A stretch of 64,000 nt of DNA from Cynocephalus volans. Its lineage: Eukaryota; Chordata; Mammalia; Dermoptera; Cynocephalidae. Below, piece after piece: positions 1 through 10,120 of this stretch (position 1 is its first letter; every line of letters begins with the position of its first letter). The notes below the pieces were generated by a model, which saw nothing but the letters and a program-made list of their open reading frames with translations, was not told the DNA's origin and did not search any database. A program made the translations under genes and the position numbers. The stretch spans positions 24,527,577-24,591,576 of the forward strand of contig NC_084462.1 of assembly GCF_027409185.1 (NCBI RefSeq), in the 5' to 3' direction.

Positions 1-10
1 TAAAGGAACG

Positions 11-140
11 GGCTGGCTGGTTGGCTCAGTTGTTTCCAGCACGGTGTTATAGGACCAAAGTCAAAGGGTTCAGATCCCCGTACTGGCCAGCCACCAAAAA
101 AAAATTTTTTTTAAAGAAAGAAAGAAAGAAAGAAAAAAAA
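11..140 (+). repeat. tRNA-derived SINE, type I tail
   Basis: The element begins with a GGCTGG tRNA-like head, has an A-box-like GGCTCAGTTG and a B-box-like GGGTTCAGATCCCC, and ends in ACTGGCCAGCCACC followed by an A-rich and AAAG-repeat tail. The internal boxes are those of a pol III promoter. Other copies in this window share the same head and tail, so it is a family member and not a tRNA gene. It is diverged. Confidence 0.8.
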
Positions 141-484
141 GAAAAACGAAATTGAAGGAATGAATGTTATAGATAGCAGCAGAAACTAATAAAATACAAT
201 GGAGAGTTTCTTGCCTGGTACTAGTTTCACCTAGGTATTTTCACCAACTCTCACTGACCTCAGGACAAAATATTTTTAAATCAACTTGAATAACTGATCT
301 AACAAAATAATGAGAAATTGTCAGACGAAAATCTAAATGATGGCAGGAATCCAGATTTCAAAAATGAAGTGCTCGAGCCACGTTTGCCCTGAGATCATTT
401 GCTCCGCTTGAATACTTAGTCTCTTCTCATGCCAGAATCCCGCTTTTTCCTTTAAGCCTAAAATCACTTGTAACCTTCTCTAGA

Positions 485-575
485 CATATAGCCGGACCAG
501 TTTACTGTGCTACGTGTCTGTCCAGCAATGTCTGCCATAGAGCAGGTGCTCAACAAGCATGTGTTGAATGAGAAT
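485..575 (+). repeat. MIR/L2 3'-end fragment
   Basis: The stretch ending in AGCAGGTGCTCAACAAGCAT and TTGAATGA matches the common 3' terminus shared by mammalian MIR and L2 elements. It is short and old, so the exact family is uncertain. Confidence 0.5.
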
Positions 576-657
576 AGAAATTGGATCACAGACAAGATTT
601 AGGAAAAAGGATGTGACTTAGGGTTGGGACAAGCTTCCCAGATTCTGCGTTTCTTAC

Positions 658-1412
658 CATGCCAGCAGGGCCTCATCGTGTGCTGTGGTCACCTTCAAGT
701 AACTCCCACTCGAGTGACCAACTAAAGAGTTGCAGGGCAGGGTAGGCGGTTGAGCGCAGAACCAGAGCTCACTGGAAACCACATCCCTGTACTGGCAGGT
801 AGGTCCTTTTGCTCCAGTCGACTGAGGGTCAACATTGCAAATCACAATCTCTTTAGTTCCATTGGGCCCCTGGAAATATCCCCTAAAATCAACTGTGGCC
901 CTTTTCTCTCTCCAGATTCTCCTCAGAACCCCAACTGCCTCGCTGGAGTGGATCAGCCGCACTTGCACCTGGGCCTCCCCAGCCCAGAGCAGGGGGAAGG
1001 ACAACAGGTATGTGCCATTCTCCAGATCCTGCACATCCCCAGGGACCCCTGCCTTCAAGTCTGGACTCAACAGCTGTGCCCGAAATAGATCCCCACCATG
1101 GGTCTTGGGTCTGCCCCGGTGGTCCCTGGCCACAAGGACAGCCTCTAGGTAGCCTCCCAGAACATAGCTGGCCTGGACAGGATCCCTCAGGTGGTAGGTG
1201 GAGGTCTGGGGACTGGTGGAGGACAACAAGTCCCCTCTGTCTCCCGGGGTCGGAGGCCAGTACGGAATTCGGGTCAGGTTGGTGAGCTCCTGGGGGAGAC
1301 AGTCCAAGAGTGGGAGAGATTCCGTGGATTTGGAGGCAGATTTAGAGACAGGACGGGGTCCTGGAGGATGAAAGATGGTGCTTTCAGGCCAGGATGTCTT
1401 GAAATAGAATAT
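658..1412 (-). CDS. NXPE-like gene copy B, neurexophilin-domain exon (partial gene)
   Basis: This is one internal coding exon, about 251 codons, open throughout on the minus strand. The protein shows neurexophilin-like features of the NXPE family: YVLGGYLEAVLVARDHRG, KTHGGDLFRAQLLSPDLKAG, ENGTYLLSFPLLW, a second N-glycosylation site at PNGT, and the cysteine-containing end ELWFCAQPPTLPC. The exon is bounded by a pyrimidine-rich acceptor ending in ATCCACAG (just above 1412, phase 0) and a GTAAGA donor at 652-657 (phase 2). NXPE proteins carry this domain ahead of a PC-esterase domain and are predicted secreted or type II membrane proteins; their biochemical role is poorly known. The remaining 3' exons must lie left of the window, and its signal-anchor exon was not found between 1413 and 6860. 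Copy A holds the same exon in damaged form. It resembles the NXPE1/2 branch more than NXPE3; an NXPE5-type orthology is possible but unproven, so no symbol is given. Confidence 0.85.
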
Positions 1413-2695
1413 CTGTGGATAGAGAAGGAGGAATCTATCAGTGGTTAGTGTTTCTTTCATTTTCTTCTGGGAAAGAGATTTCCATTCACCAAACCTAGTC
1501 CCCTCTGCCAGGGGTACCCAGGAGTCTTGCTTGCCTGCATCATGCCATCTGTCACCCTTAAGCCTGGTATCTGAGTCACCACCACCTTTATTTGAAAGGA
1601 GTATCTCATGTTGTGAAGATGAAGTTGTGTCTCTGGTTTAGCTCAACCATCTCCTCTCAGCCTTCTTATTCCATCCACTACCAACCCCCAATGTGGCATT
1701 CTAAGTGTCCCTTCTTCTCCTGTTCCCTCTCTCCACAACTCCACCCCCACCATCTCCACACCAATTTTCCAGTTGAGAGTCAGGGGTGGCTGAGACCTTT
1801 CTTTGATGCTCCTGAGGGTCATAGAAGAATGAGACGAGACCATCCCTCAGTGACTTCCCTCTGTAATTGGGCTGAGCTAGGGGTGAGAAGGGATTCAACC
1901 ACAGAAACCATTGGGAAAGCAAGAAAATGTAGAAAGGCACAGAACAGGTATGGGTTGGCCAAAGGAGTGAGATACAGCACATTCTTTCCTAGGAAAACAT
2001 GGTGTTTGCTATGACAAGGAGTCCTCTCCAGAGGCCCAGACTTTTTTGGTCTCATAGTCTGAGAAACACAAAATCACAAATATAGACCAGAGAAGTAGAA
2101 GAATCCAAAAGAGAAGAACACTGGAGAGGGGCCACATTCTTTGTGATGTGGGTTGTAGTGAATGGGAAAGGGAATCTAGGCACCTGGCCTATGGGATACT
2201 CACTTATACCCATCAATGGTCCCTTCTTATTCAGGCAAGTGTACTTCACAATAAAAGCACCCCTCTGACACATCTCAAATTCCAATCTATAGGAAGATGG
2301 CCCAAGATCTACCAAGCAAATTTATACTGGAATTAGAAGTTTGAGCTTCAGAGACATCATCTTCTACTCGGAAGGTTGGTAGTGCAGCTATGTCCAATGT
2401 CATGAGGCACAGAGATGACAAACCTGCTTTCCCCCTTTAATTGTCTTCTAAACTGACTATTTACCTCCTCTGTTAAATTGTAAACTCTTGGAGTGTTGCA
2501 TTTTCTCTGGATCTAGCACAATGGATTGTGGAAAATCCTCAGTGGGTGGCTTAGTGATAAAAATGTGGCCTCTAGGCAAAAGCCAACACAGAAGCCTTTG
2601 GCATGAGTGAAAGGAGCATAGATAGAGGGAACACTGTTCCAGGGGCAGAATTAGTAAGAGAGGAGTCCAGATTCACAGGTCATAAGTTAACAGGG
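1413..2695. other. Intron or intergenic sequence, nothing recognised
   Basis: This stretch lies upstream of the copy B neurexophilin exon on the minus strand. I see no coding exon, RNA gene or repeat family that I can name. The short open frames here have no family features. Confidence 0.5.
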
Positions 2696-2699
2696 ATTC

Positions 2700-3110
2700 T
2701 GGCTTTGATCACCATGGTACCCTGCATAATGGCCCTCGAAGATATCCGTGTCCTGATTTCTGTCCACTGTGAATATGTCACCCTATGTGACAAAAGGAAC
2801 TCTGTATATGTGATTAAGTTAAGGGTCATATAAGGGGAAGATTATCCTAAATTATCCAGCTCAAAATGTAATCACAAGTGTCCTTATAAGAGGTAGGAAT
2901 TTTACTACAGAAGGCAGAGATGATGCTATGATGGGAGCAGAGGGGCAGAGGCAGAGAACCTTGAAGATCTGAAGATGCTCCACTGGAGTTTGGATCCTCA
3001 TACTGGCCAGCCACCAAAAGAAGCAGCAGCTCCTACACTGCTGGCTTTTGACATGGAGGAAGTGACCATGAGCCAATGGATGCAGGCAGCCTCTAGAAAT
3101 TGAAAGGGGC
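2700..3110 (+). repeat. MaLR-type LTR fragment
   Basis: The phrases GATGTGATTAAGTTAAGG, GATTATCCT..ATTATCCAG, AATGTAATCACAAG and GTCCTTATAAGAGG, followed by CATGAGCCAA and GCAGCCTCTAGAA, are those of mammalian ERVL-MaLR LTR sequences as I remember them. A short SINE tail interrupts it near 2985-3040. Confidence 0.6.
2985..3040 (+). repeat. Truncated SINE tail inside MaLR
   Basis: GGATCCTCATACTGGCCAG CC ACC is the 3' end of the type I SINE, without head or A box. It interrupts MaLR sequence between GAAGATGCT and CCTACACTGCTGG. Possible short flanking repeats are GCTCC on both sides. Confidence 0.5.
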
Positions 3111-3111
3111 G

Positions 3112-4345
3112 GGCAGCTTCCAGTCAAGATGGTTGGATAGACGGTCCCCAGCATCAGTCTCTCCCACAAAGTGACTAATTTACAACTATTAATAGTAATG
3201 ACAGCCAAGCTGGGGCCACTAAGCTCAGGGGAAGAGGGGAAGACACCTATGGAGTGGATGATGGTCGGAGAAGCTATGAAGAGAGAAAGAAAAATCCTCC
3301 CGGCCACTTCCTGGTTGAGGCTGCTGAGCACACAGAGCAGGAGCTGGAAAAAGCCGCAGCTGTGCCCTTCAGATGAAATTGTTTGCAGGCAGCAGGGGAG
3401 AAGAGGGCCTTGGTGCTCCCAGGCCATCAATAATTGGGTTCCTGTGGACCCACATTGGACTGAGGAGCCACAACAACTGAAAAACAGGAGCCACTCAGAG
3501 ACTGGCAAGTCATCGCAAGGGACAGGAGCATGGCCCGTCCCATGGGAATTGTCTGGAACATAGGTGCTGGGGGAGATGGGCCCACCGGGAGAACACTGGG
3601 GCATAGCAAGGACAGCTGATCTGCCTCCCAATCAGCATGGGACCACTCAGAGGACACCGGTCAGGAATATAGAATTGCATGGGGTGCGGTTTGATGAAAA
3701 GACTCAGGCCCAGACCAGTGTTTCTACACAAGTCAGGTGCACCGGATTTCACTAGACCCAGAAGTATCTATAAAGTCAACCATAAAAACTGGAGCTGCAC
3801 AAAAAGCCTTCCCTAGGGAATCAGCAGCCAAGCAGCAATTTAGCTCAACCACACAGCTCAAGTACTGGTCCCCATGGGAAGTTCCCCCACTTCAGAAGTA
3901 AGCAAAGGACAACAAATTAGTTCTAACACAGAGTTAAAAAGTGGTGGGAACAAGAAATAACCCAACACAGAACTGAGAGAAAGGACAAAGTACCCACGAC
4001 CAGAGACAAAATTTGATATTAACTAGTAAAGGTCTCATTTCACCAAAGAACACCTATAACATGTAGAAGGTCTGGAAGTCCTCTGGGCTACCAAGCCAGA
4101 AAGTGGGGAGGGCTGGGGGCTTCAGCCATGCCCCCAGCACTTGCAACCAGGCCCGAGGGTGGTGGCCTCGGGCTTCGGTCACACTCCGACAACACAGGCA
4201 ACCAGCCCAGTGATGACCACCAAGCCACCACCGGAAGTGCCCCGGGCTCTCCCAAGCCAGGGTTGTAGGGCACTGAGGGCCTCAGTCACAGCCCCCCCAC
4301 ACAAGCAACCAGCTCAGGGCCGACCACCCAGATGTCAGAAATGAA
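3112..4345 (+). repeat. Old LINE-1 5' UTR with tandem monomers
   Basis: It starts CTTCCAGTCAAGATGGTTGG, the kind of start seen in L1 5' UTRs (AAGATGG). Between about 4118 and 4330 there are three imperfect GC-rich units of roughly 50-80 bp. Each contains a CTTCAG/CTTCGG/CCTCAG start, a CAC-rich core and CAACCAGcyc, as in monomeric L1 promoters. No ORF1 follows. Confidence 0.6.
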
Positions 4346-4379
4346 AAATGATACAACTCCAGCTGAGGCAGATATGAAA

Positions 4380-4850
4380 AAGATGATACACTTGTGGAAA
4401 TAAATTTCAAAATTTAAACAAAATAGACACATTTCTAGAAAACTGTGCCAAAGCTGACTCATGAGGAGACAGAAAACATCATTAGCGTACCATTTTTGAA
4501 AAGGTTTCCTTTCTCACAAGAAAAACTATAGGCTCAGTTAGCTTCACCAGTGAGTGTTATCTAATATGTAACAAACAAATAATTTCAATCTTGCAAACAT
4601 CTTTCCGAGACTAGAAAGAAAAGGGGGGGGCGGGGCGGAATTCCCAATTCCTTCTGCAAGGCTAGCGTCACCCTACTAAAATCTGACAGGACTACTATGA
4701 GAAAGGACAGTTACAGGCCAGTTTCACTTATGAATATAGATGTACAAATTCTAAACAAAATGTTAGTAAACCAAATCTAGCAATGTATAAAAAAGGTAGT
4801 CCATCACAGCGAGGTTGGGTTTATCTCAGATATGCAAGCTTGCTTTTAGA
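4380..4850 (+). repeat. LINE-1 ORF2 fragment
   Basis: AAAATAGACACATTTCTAGA and later GTTACAGGCCAGTTTCACTT, ATGAATATAGATGTACAAAT and a GTTTATCTCAGATATGCAAG segment match the region just before and within the L1 reverse transcriptase (the [13 protein letters not shown] block). It has many stops and indels. It follows the 5' UTR fragment directly, so most of ORF1 and the endonuclease have been deleted. Confidence 0.65.
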
Positions 4851-4859
4851 GAAATAATT

Positions 4860-5340
4860 TGTGTTGTTCATATCTTCTATATTTATATGAATTTGGGGGG
4901 TCTCTTTAATTAGTAATTAAGAGAAGTGTGTTGAAAACTCCCCACTACGATAGTACACTTGCAGATTTTTTCTTTTAGTTCCAACAATTTTTTGCTTAAG
5001 TTTAGAGACTATTTTATTAAATGCATTCTTGTTTAGAATTGTAACATATTCTCAGTGAGTTGAATTTTTAATATTATATGGTGATCCACACTATTTCTAA
5101 TGATGATCTTTGTCTTAAAGTCTATTTTTTTTCCTTTATTATTATAATTAAGCCAGCTTTCTTTGGTTAGAATTTGCCTCACATATTTTTCTTCTATTTT
5201 TAATTTTCAATGTTCTTCTCCAGTCCTTGACCATGTGAATATATGATTTCCATAGAGGTATAACAATAGGCCATTTATAGTTTTTTATTCTGCTTAAATT
5301 TTTTTTCTTACCATTTTAGACAAAGCTAACCTTTTCCTTA
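4860..5340 (-). repeat. AT-rich stretch, possible inverted L1 fragment
   Basis: The segment is T-rich. The words TTGTCTTAAAGTCTATTTT and CAGCTTTCTTTGGTTAG resemble old L1M sequence read on the minus strand. Family and limits are uncertain. Confidence 0.35.
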
Positions 5341-5479
5341 AAATATCCTTCAAGGTTCAGCTCAATAGAGATTAGTTAGAAACAACCTAACTGTCAAAGA
5401 AATGATGATTACATCATAAATAATGGTAGTTACAAACCAATATAAATGAAAGCTTTGGGTCATCCTACCAGGTAAGTCA

Positions 5480-6860
5480 CCAAGAATTGCAGTGGCGATA
5501 GCCAGAGGTGAGGGGAACGTAGAATAAACAGAGAAAGAGGGAGAGGATGACTACCAGTTGCCACCCTCAGACCCACTGCAGCAAGAGGGGCTGCGGGTCA
5601 TCGCACTGACCTCCCTCCTGTGAGTCTCCTCTCATGAAGGAAAGCCCCTGGGAACCACAGAGGAGTTGCTCCCTGACCTCGTATGAAAATGTAGCTCTGT
5701 GCAGTACGAAGGGGTAGACTGCGGCAGCCATGAGAGTGCATTTTGCAAACCTCTAACAACAGGGACTGTAACTGACTGAGGCACCCACTGCTAGTCAAAT
5801 CCTGCACAGTGAAGCGCTTTTCCCATGGGATGCTCCCAACTGATGACAGGGCACAGCAGAAATACTAAAGCTGGCCCATCCCTGGGAGATGCAGGACTGC
5901 CCTGATGGTCACCTTTGATTCAAGGACTTCCCAACAGTCCTGCCAAACTTTCCTTAGACTGGACAGTGGCCTAGCATGCTCCTTCCCATGCTCCTTTACT
6001 CAAGGTCAGCCTTGCATCAAGGCTGACAGCTGTCCCAGCCTCACCTGCTACCTCCACATTATCTCTCACAGGTGTTTCTTCTGCAATAATGTTTGCATTT
6101 CTAATCCTGTCTCAGCACCTACTTCTTGGAAGACCTGCACTGAACAACGGGCATAGCAAAATCCTCCTAAATGTCCATTAGGACATTGGAATAATCCCAT
6201 CACATATATCTGAAGTGAAAAAGAAAAAAGAAAAGGGAAGGGGGATAGAAAAAAATTTTGCTACTGAAAAATTATTGGGAATATATATGCTTAAACCATG
6301 ATTATCTCCCAGTCATGGGATTCTAGGTGATTTTTATTTTCTTTATTCATGTTTTTTGGTGATTTTTCAAATTTTCTTCAAAAAGCATGCATTACTTTTT
6401 ACAATTAGTAGAAACAGTTCATTTCACAAACCACTACATAAGACTCCTTATAAATGTACATTCAGGCTTTCCACGAGGGTAGCCTTGATAAGCTGAATCG
6501 GAACCCATCTCATATTTTTGCAAGGCTCACTGACACCTTAAATGGAGAAGAGGGCACATAAAATGACAATCTTCATACGTACTGATCGTGGATGTTGCTG
6601 TCTCTGTCCCCTCCCTCATCCCTCAGCACTGCTTTTACATGTGGGAACTAAAACTCTGGAGATGAACTGGACCACTTCCGTGTTTCCCTCCTTTTTCTTC
6701 TCCTGCCATTGCCCAAGTCCCAATTCTTGCTGGTCAATTTTATGAACTGTACAGTTGCTGCAGGTAAGAGAAAAGATACTGACAGCTGAGGGGGGAAGGA
6801 TTCCTGGCTTGATGGTCACACTAGTTTCCCCATCACCCATCCCAGGACCCTCGGGAGCAC
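5480..6860. other. Sequence 3' of NXPE-like copy A, nothing recognised
   Basis: This region lies downstream of the copy A stop codon on the minus strand. There is a minus-strand AATAAA near 6343 that could have served as a polyadenylation signal. I see no other exon or nameable repeat. Confidence 0.4.
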
Positions 6861-7393
6861 TCAGGTGGGGCAGATGAAGGAGAGGAGTAAGTCCACCTCA
6901 TTGCCGACGATGATTGGCCCCCGGTGGATATTGTCTGGCGGGGCCAGGCTGGAGGTCATTTCCCAGGCATCCACAAGTTCCACACGGAGGTCAGCGAAGG
7001 CAGTTCGCAGGAGCCAATTCAACTGGAGGGTGAACCCATCACTCCCATACACAGACTTGTAGCCGGTGTAGGCCAGTTTGATGACCACAAGAGTGCTGGG
7101 TTCCCAGGCCACCAGGGCGGCCACGGCCATCCAAATCCCTGTCAGTCATCACACAAAAATGGATGGAGGGAAGGTGGTGAAGTGAGCTCCCAGGCCCAGC
7201 ACCACCATGGTGTGGGGGCCCCCGGCCAGGCCCCCCAGCTGCCAGGCCACAGAGTGCAGGGAGGCCACTGGTGTGTGGAGTGAGCGCAGGGGCCAGCCGT
7301 GGGCTCGCCAGTGCAGCACTATGCCCCGAGAGGTCTCCACTGCCATCACGGGCCCCGTCTGGTATGTGACATGTAGATCCACTGGCTTCAGGG
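6861..7393 (-). pseudogene. NXPE-like copy A, last exon (PC-esterase C-terminus), broken
   Basis: The exon starts at an acceptor ending in CTGCACAG (just above 7393) and reads KPVDLHVTYQTGP, RGIVLHWRAHGWPLRS, HTMVVLGLGAHFTTFPPSIF, YKSVYGSD and VDAWEMTSSLAPPDNIH to a stop at 6861-6863. This is the C-terminal half of the NXPE PC-esterase domain, including the Asp..His part of the presumed triad (DNIH). It is interrupted by two adjacent in-frame TGA codons near 7143-7148, where intact copy C has CGA CGA (Arg-Arg). Both changes are CpG-to-TpG transitions. The reading frame is otherwise unbroken across the stops. With the damaged exons at 8955, 14130 and 18632 it forms one decayed gene on the minus strand. 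Confidence 0.88.
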
Positions 7394-8300
7394 CTGTGCA
7401 GAGTGTGAGGGTGGTCAGGGGTTAACATAGGGCTGTACTTTTCATTTAAAACTACAAAGGATCTAGGTTCTCTTTTCTCTTAGCACACAAGTATCCTACG
7501 ACCACCTGGTTTTGCTCTTCCTAATGTGTGATATTACCAGTCACCTCTTAGTTCCCAAATGTGAAGGCTTACTCTCAGTCCCCAGACACTTGAGCAGGAG
7601 GGTAGACAACATCACACAGGCCTCCAGGTCTCCAGGTGGGGCAGCTGGTGTTTTCAGATAGCTCGTGTAAACAAACAGCAGCCCACTTCCAGACTATTTC
7701 ATGCCAAGAGGCCTGATAAGGCTGCTTTCATGCTTGTGGGTAAGAGGGTAGAGCAATGGGGGCTCAGGGGGGTTCCCTTCATGAGAACACAGACCCGTGT
7801 GGACCCTACACACCTCTCTGTGGGGTGAGGGAAGACAGGTGGTGGAGGGGGTGGGTGCTCATGTTCTCTTTTCTTGCTCATCCTTGGCTCTCATGTTACC
7901 CTTTTTCCGCAGTAAGGCATATTCCTTCATTCACGTTATGTTGCATTGTGGAATTTGTCCTAAACCCTAGTGAAAGGTGAAGACTCAGATAAGACTCAGC
8001 TTGCATAACAGTCTGACCTCTTTTAACTTTTATCCCCAAAGAAGTAAATACCAAAACTCTGTCTGAAGCACTGACATCTCACTTCAACTCCTATCTTGTG
8101 TCTTCAAATGCCTCCTCCACTCGTTTCCCTAGAGGTCCCCTCCCACCTCTTTAACCCAGTGTGAAGGGCTATGAAATAAATACACCGTCTCCTCCTACTC
8201 CTGCCCCCTGGCTGCCAATCCAGGCACCCCATTAACCTCCATTTGCAGTTCATTTTGTGGTTATCTAGAGTTATTCGGTCATTTCCATTCATTCTAGAAC
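7394..8300. other. Intron of NXPE-like copy A, nothing recognised
   Basis: This is the intron between the last exon and the GDS-motif exon. I recognise no repeat or exon here. A segment just upstream of the acceptor (GGGTTAACATAGGGCTGTAC on the plus strand) is shared with copy C. Confidence 0.5.
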
Positions 8301-8493
8301 CAATCACTCAGCAAGTACTGTCAAGCCCTCCAGCATCCTTCCTTTACTGCTGACACTATATTTCTTTACCAGTTCAGCCTCTCACTGCCTCACATGTGGA
8401 CTGTACAGCTGTGTTATGACTGGGCTATGCCCTCTCTTTTTTCAGTCCCATCGGTCTAACGAACTGAAAACTCTGCTTAAAAACATCCAGTGT

Positions 8494-8603
8494 ATGGCTG
8501 GCCCGTGGCTCAGTTGGGAGAGTGTGGTGCTGATAACACCAAGTCAAGGGTTAAGATCCTCTTACCAGTCATCTTTTAAAAACAAACAAACAAACAAACA
8601 AAG
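8494..8603 (+). repeat. tRNA-derived SINE, type II tail, with target duplication
   Basis: The element runs from GGCTGGCCCGTGGCTCAG through GCTGATAACACC to CTTACCAGTCATCTTTTAAA and a (CAAA)n tail. It is flanked by a perfect 15-bp direct repeat AAAAACATCCAGTGT at 8479-8493 and 8604-8618, a typical L1-mediated insertion. The tail differs from the GGCCAGCC tail of the type I copies. Confidence 0.92.
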
Positions 8604-8619
8604 AAAAACATCCAGTGTC

Positions 8620-8940
8620 TCCCAATTGTCACAACACAAACCCCTAAATCCTGGATTCTCTACAATTCTCTTCTTAAATTCCAACTCTGTTCCTCCAGTA
8701 CCCCTCAGCAAGTCCTCAGTTCCAGACAAGCTTGTGCATATACCTGCTCTCCTGTAATGTGGAGATTATGCATAATCAAGTCACCCTGTTTCTCAGCCCT
8801 TCCCCTGCCCCAAAGCAGGCGTCCTGTCCTTTCACATCACTCTACTGAAACCCAGGCATTTTGCACCATTGACAGGATGTTTCCTGCCTTCTCACAGCCC
8901 TCTTACTCCTCTTGTTCTTTTCAGTGTCCTACTCCCTCCC
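8620..8940 (+). repeat. Possible L2 fragment
   Basis: C- and T-rich sequence with short phrases such as CCAGTGTCTCCCA and GTCCTGTCCTTTCACATCAC looks like an eroded L2 3' region split by the SINE at 8494. The assignment is weak. Confidence 0.3.
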
Positions 8941-8954
8941 CCATGGCTACTCAC

Positions 8955-9135
8955 AGGGCACGGTGTCACACAGATATTCCCAGCACTGCCGGAATGTGGA
9001 GCCCCCCATCATGTGGACGATGTGGCCGTCCAAGATGCTGTCAGCAGTGGGAAGGAGTGGCAGGCGCAGGCCAGCGGAAGCCAGAGGGCTTTGGGGCTGG
9101 GATCCCAGGGTAGCGTGGCTGTTCAGGGGACAGAA
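8955..9135 (-). pseudogene. NXPE-like copy A, exon with esterase GDS region
   Basis: The exon is bounded by an acceptor ending in GCTTACAG (just above 9135) and a GTGAGTAG donor just below 8955. Its 60 codons are open and include DGHIVHMMGGSTFRQCWEYL, the place where NXPE proteins have the PC-esterase motif GDST(x)RQW. Here the Asp of Gly-Asp-Ser is Gly, and the Trp after RQ is Cys. The exon ends in phase 1, which fits the start of the last exon at 7393. In PC-esterase and GDSL-like folds this Ser is the presumed nucleophile. The linker exon expected between this one and the neurexophilin exon was not identified. Confidence 0.8.
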
Positions 9136-9139
9136 CTGT

Positions 9140-10115
9140 AAGCAAAACGATAAGCAGGTACAGAAGAGGCTAAAGCTGTGAGCGTGAAGTAAGTGCTGCC
9201 CTTTCTGCAAGCCCCAGTGCCACTTGCCCAGACTCTCTCTCCTCTCCCTGGCCATGATGATTGGAGAAACACACCGAGGGAGGACGTTGTCTGTCACATT
9301 CCTAAAGAAAAACCAACTGGCAGGAAGGGGAGCCCTTAATGGAAGTGTGTGAGGGGAGGAATCCTGAGCTAAGGCAAAGGCGGGAGTGGGGTGGGGGGGT
9401 GGGTGGATTCTTGGAGGAAAGAGGTTCTCAGAGTCAAGGGCTTTTGCGCCAGCATCAGGCTCCTGGGAGGTAGTGAGGGCTTAGAAGGAGGAGACAGGTT
9501 GGAAACAAGTTTAGGGATCCAGGTTCTTTGAATTTCCTTGTCACAGGGATTTCATCTCTGCAGAAAGCAGATTTGCTTTAAAATGTACCCAGGATTTTGG
9601 TTTTATTTAGGTGTGGTGAGGCCAACAGTTCAGGAGGAGATTCCCATTGAAGAAATAGTTTGTTACTTGTGTTCCCAAGGTGAAGGGGCACAGCATGTCA
9701 CGCAGGCCACCCAGGGAAGCACGGGGGTCAGTCAGCAGGTGGACGGAGTGAGGGAAAAGCATGGGCTAAAGGATCTACTGTGGTTTTCACAGGAAGGAAT
9801 GGGCAAGGCGGGTAAGTCACTGAGCAGGTTTAAGATGGGCTAATTTGAATAATTTGGGTGGGCTCTGGGCTATAGAGATGGTCTTCCGTTGTCTGGCATC
9901 CGGCCATGGGGTGATTTAGGGCTGGGAATGGTATACGGGGCTGCAGGAACCTGACAAAAGGAGGCGGTATGGTCTCAGAATTGAGTGGTTTGCATGTCAA
10001 AGGCATCCTCACAGGCATGCTGTTTACTATCTCTAGTGGTTAGCTGACCCTGACAGGGGCAGTCCCTCCCTGGATCCACAAGGCTCTAGGATAATAAAGC
10101 ATCATAAAATTCAGA
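9140..10115. other. Intron of copy A, nothing recognised
   Basis: The region includes a G-run around 9391-9403. I see no exon, RNA gene or nameable repeat. Around 9770-9900 the sequence has the look of an old interspersed repeat, but I cannot name it. Confidence 0.4.
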
Positions 10116-10120
10116 AAACA

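Noticed and set aside
1191-1448. Plus-strand open frames over 750-1448
   Set aside because: They are shadows of the minus-strand neurexophilin exon, which has splice sites and family motifs.
8496-8580. tRNA genes at the SINE heads
   Set aside because: The tRNA-like heads are followed by the shared SINE tails and A-rich ends with target duplications, so they are retroposons and not tRNA genes.
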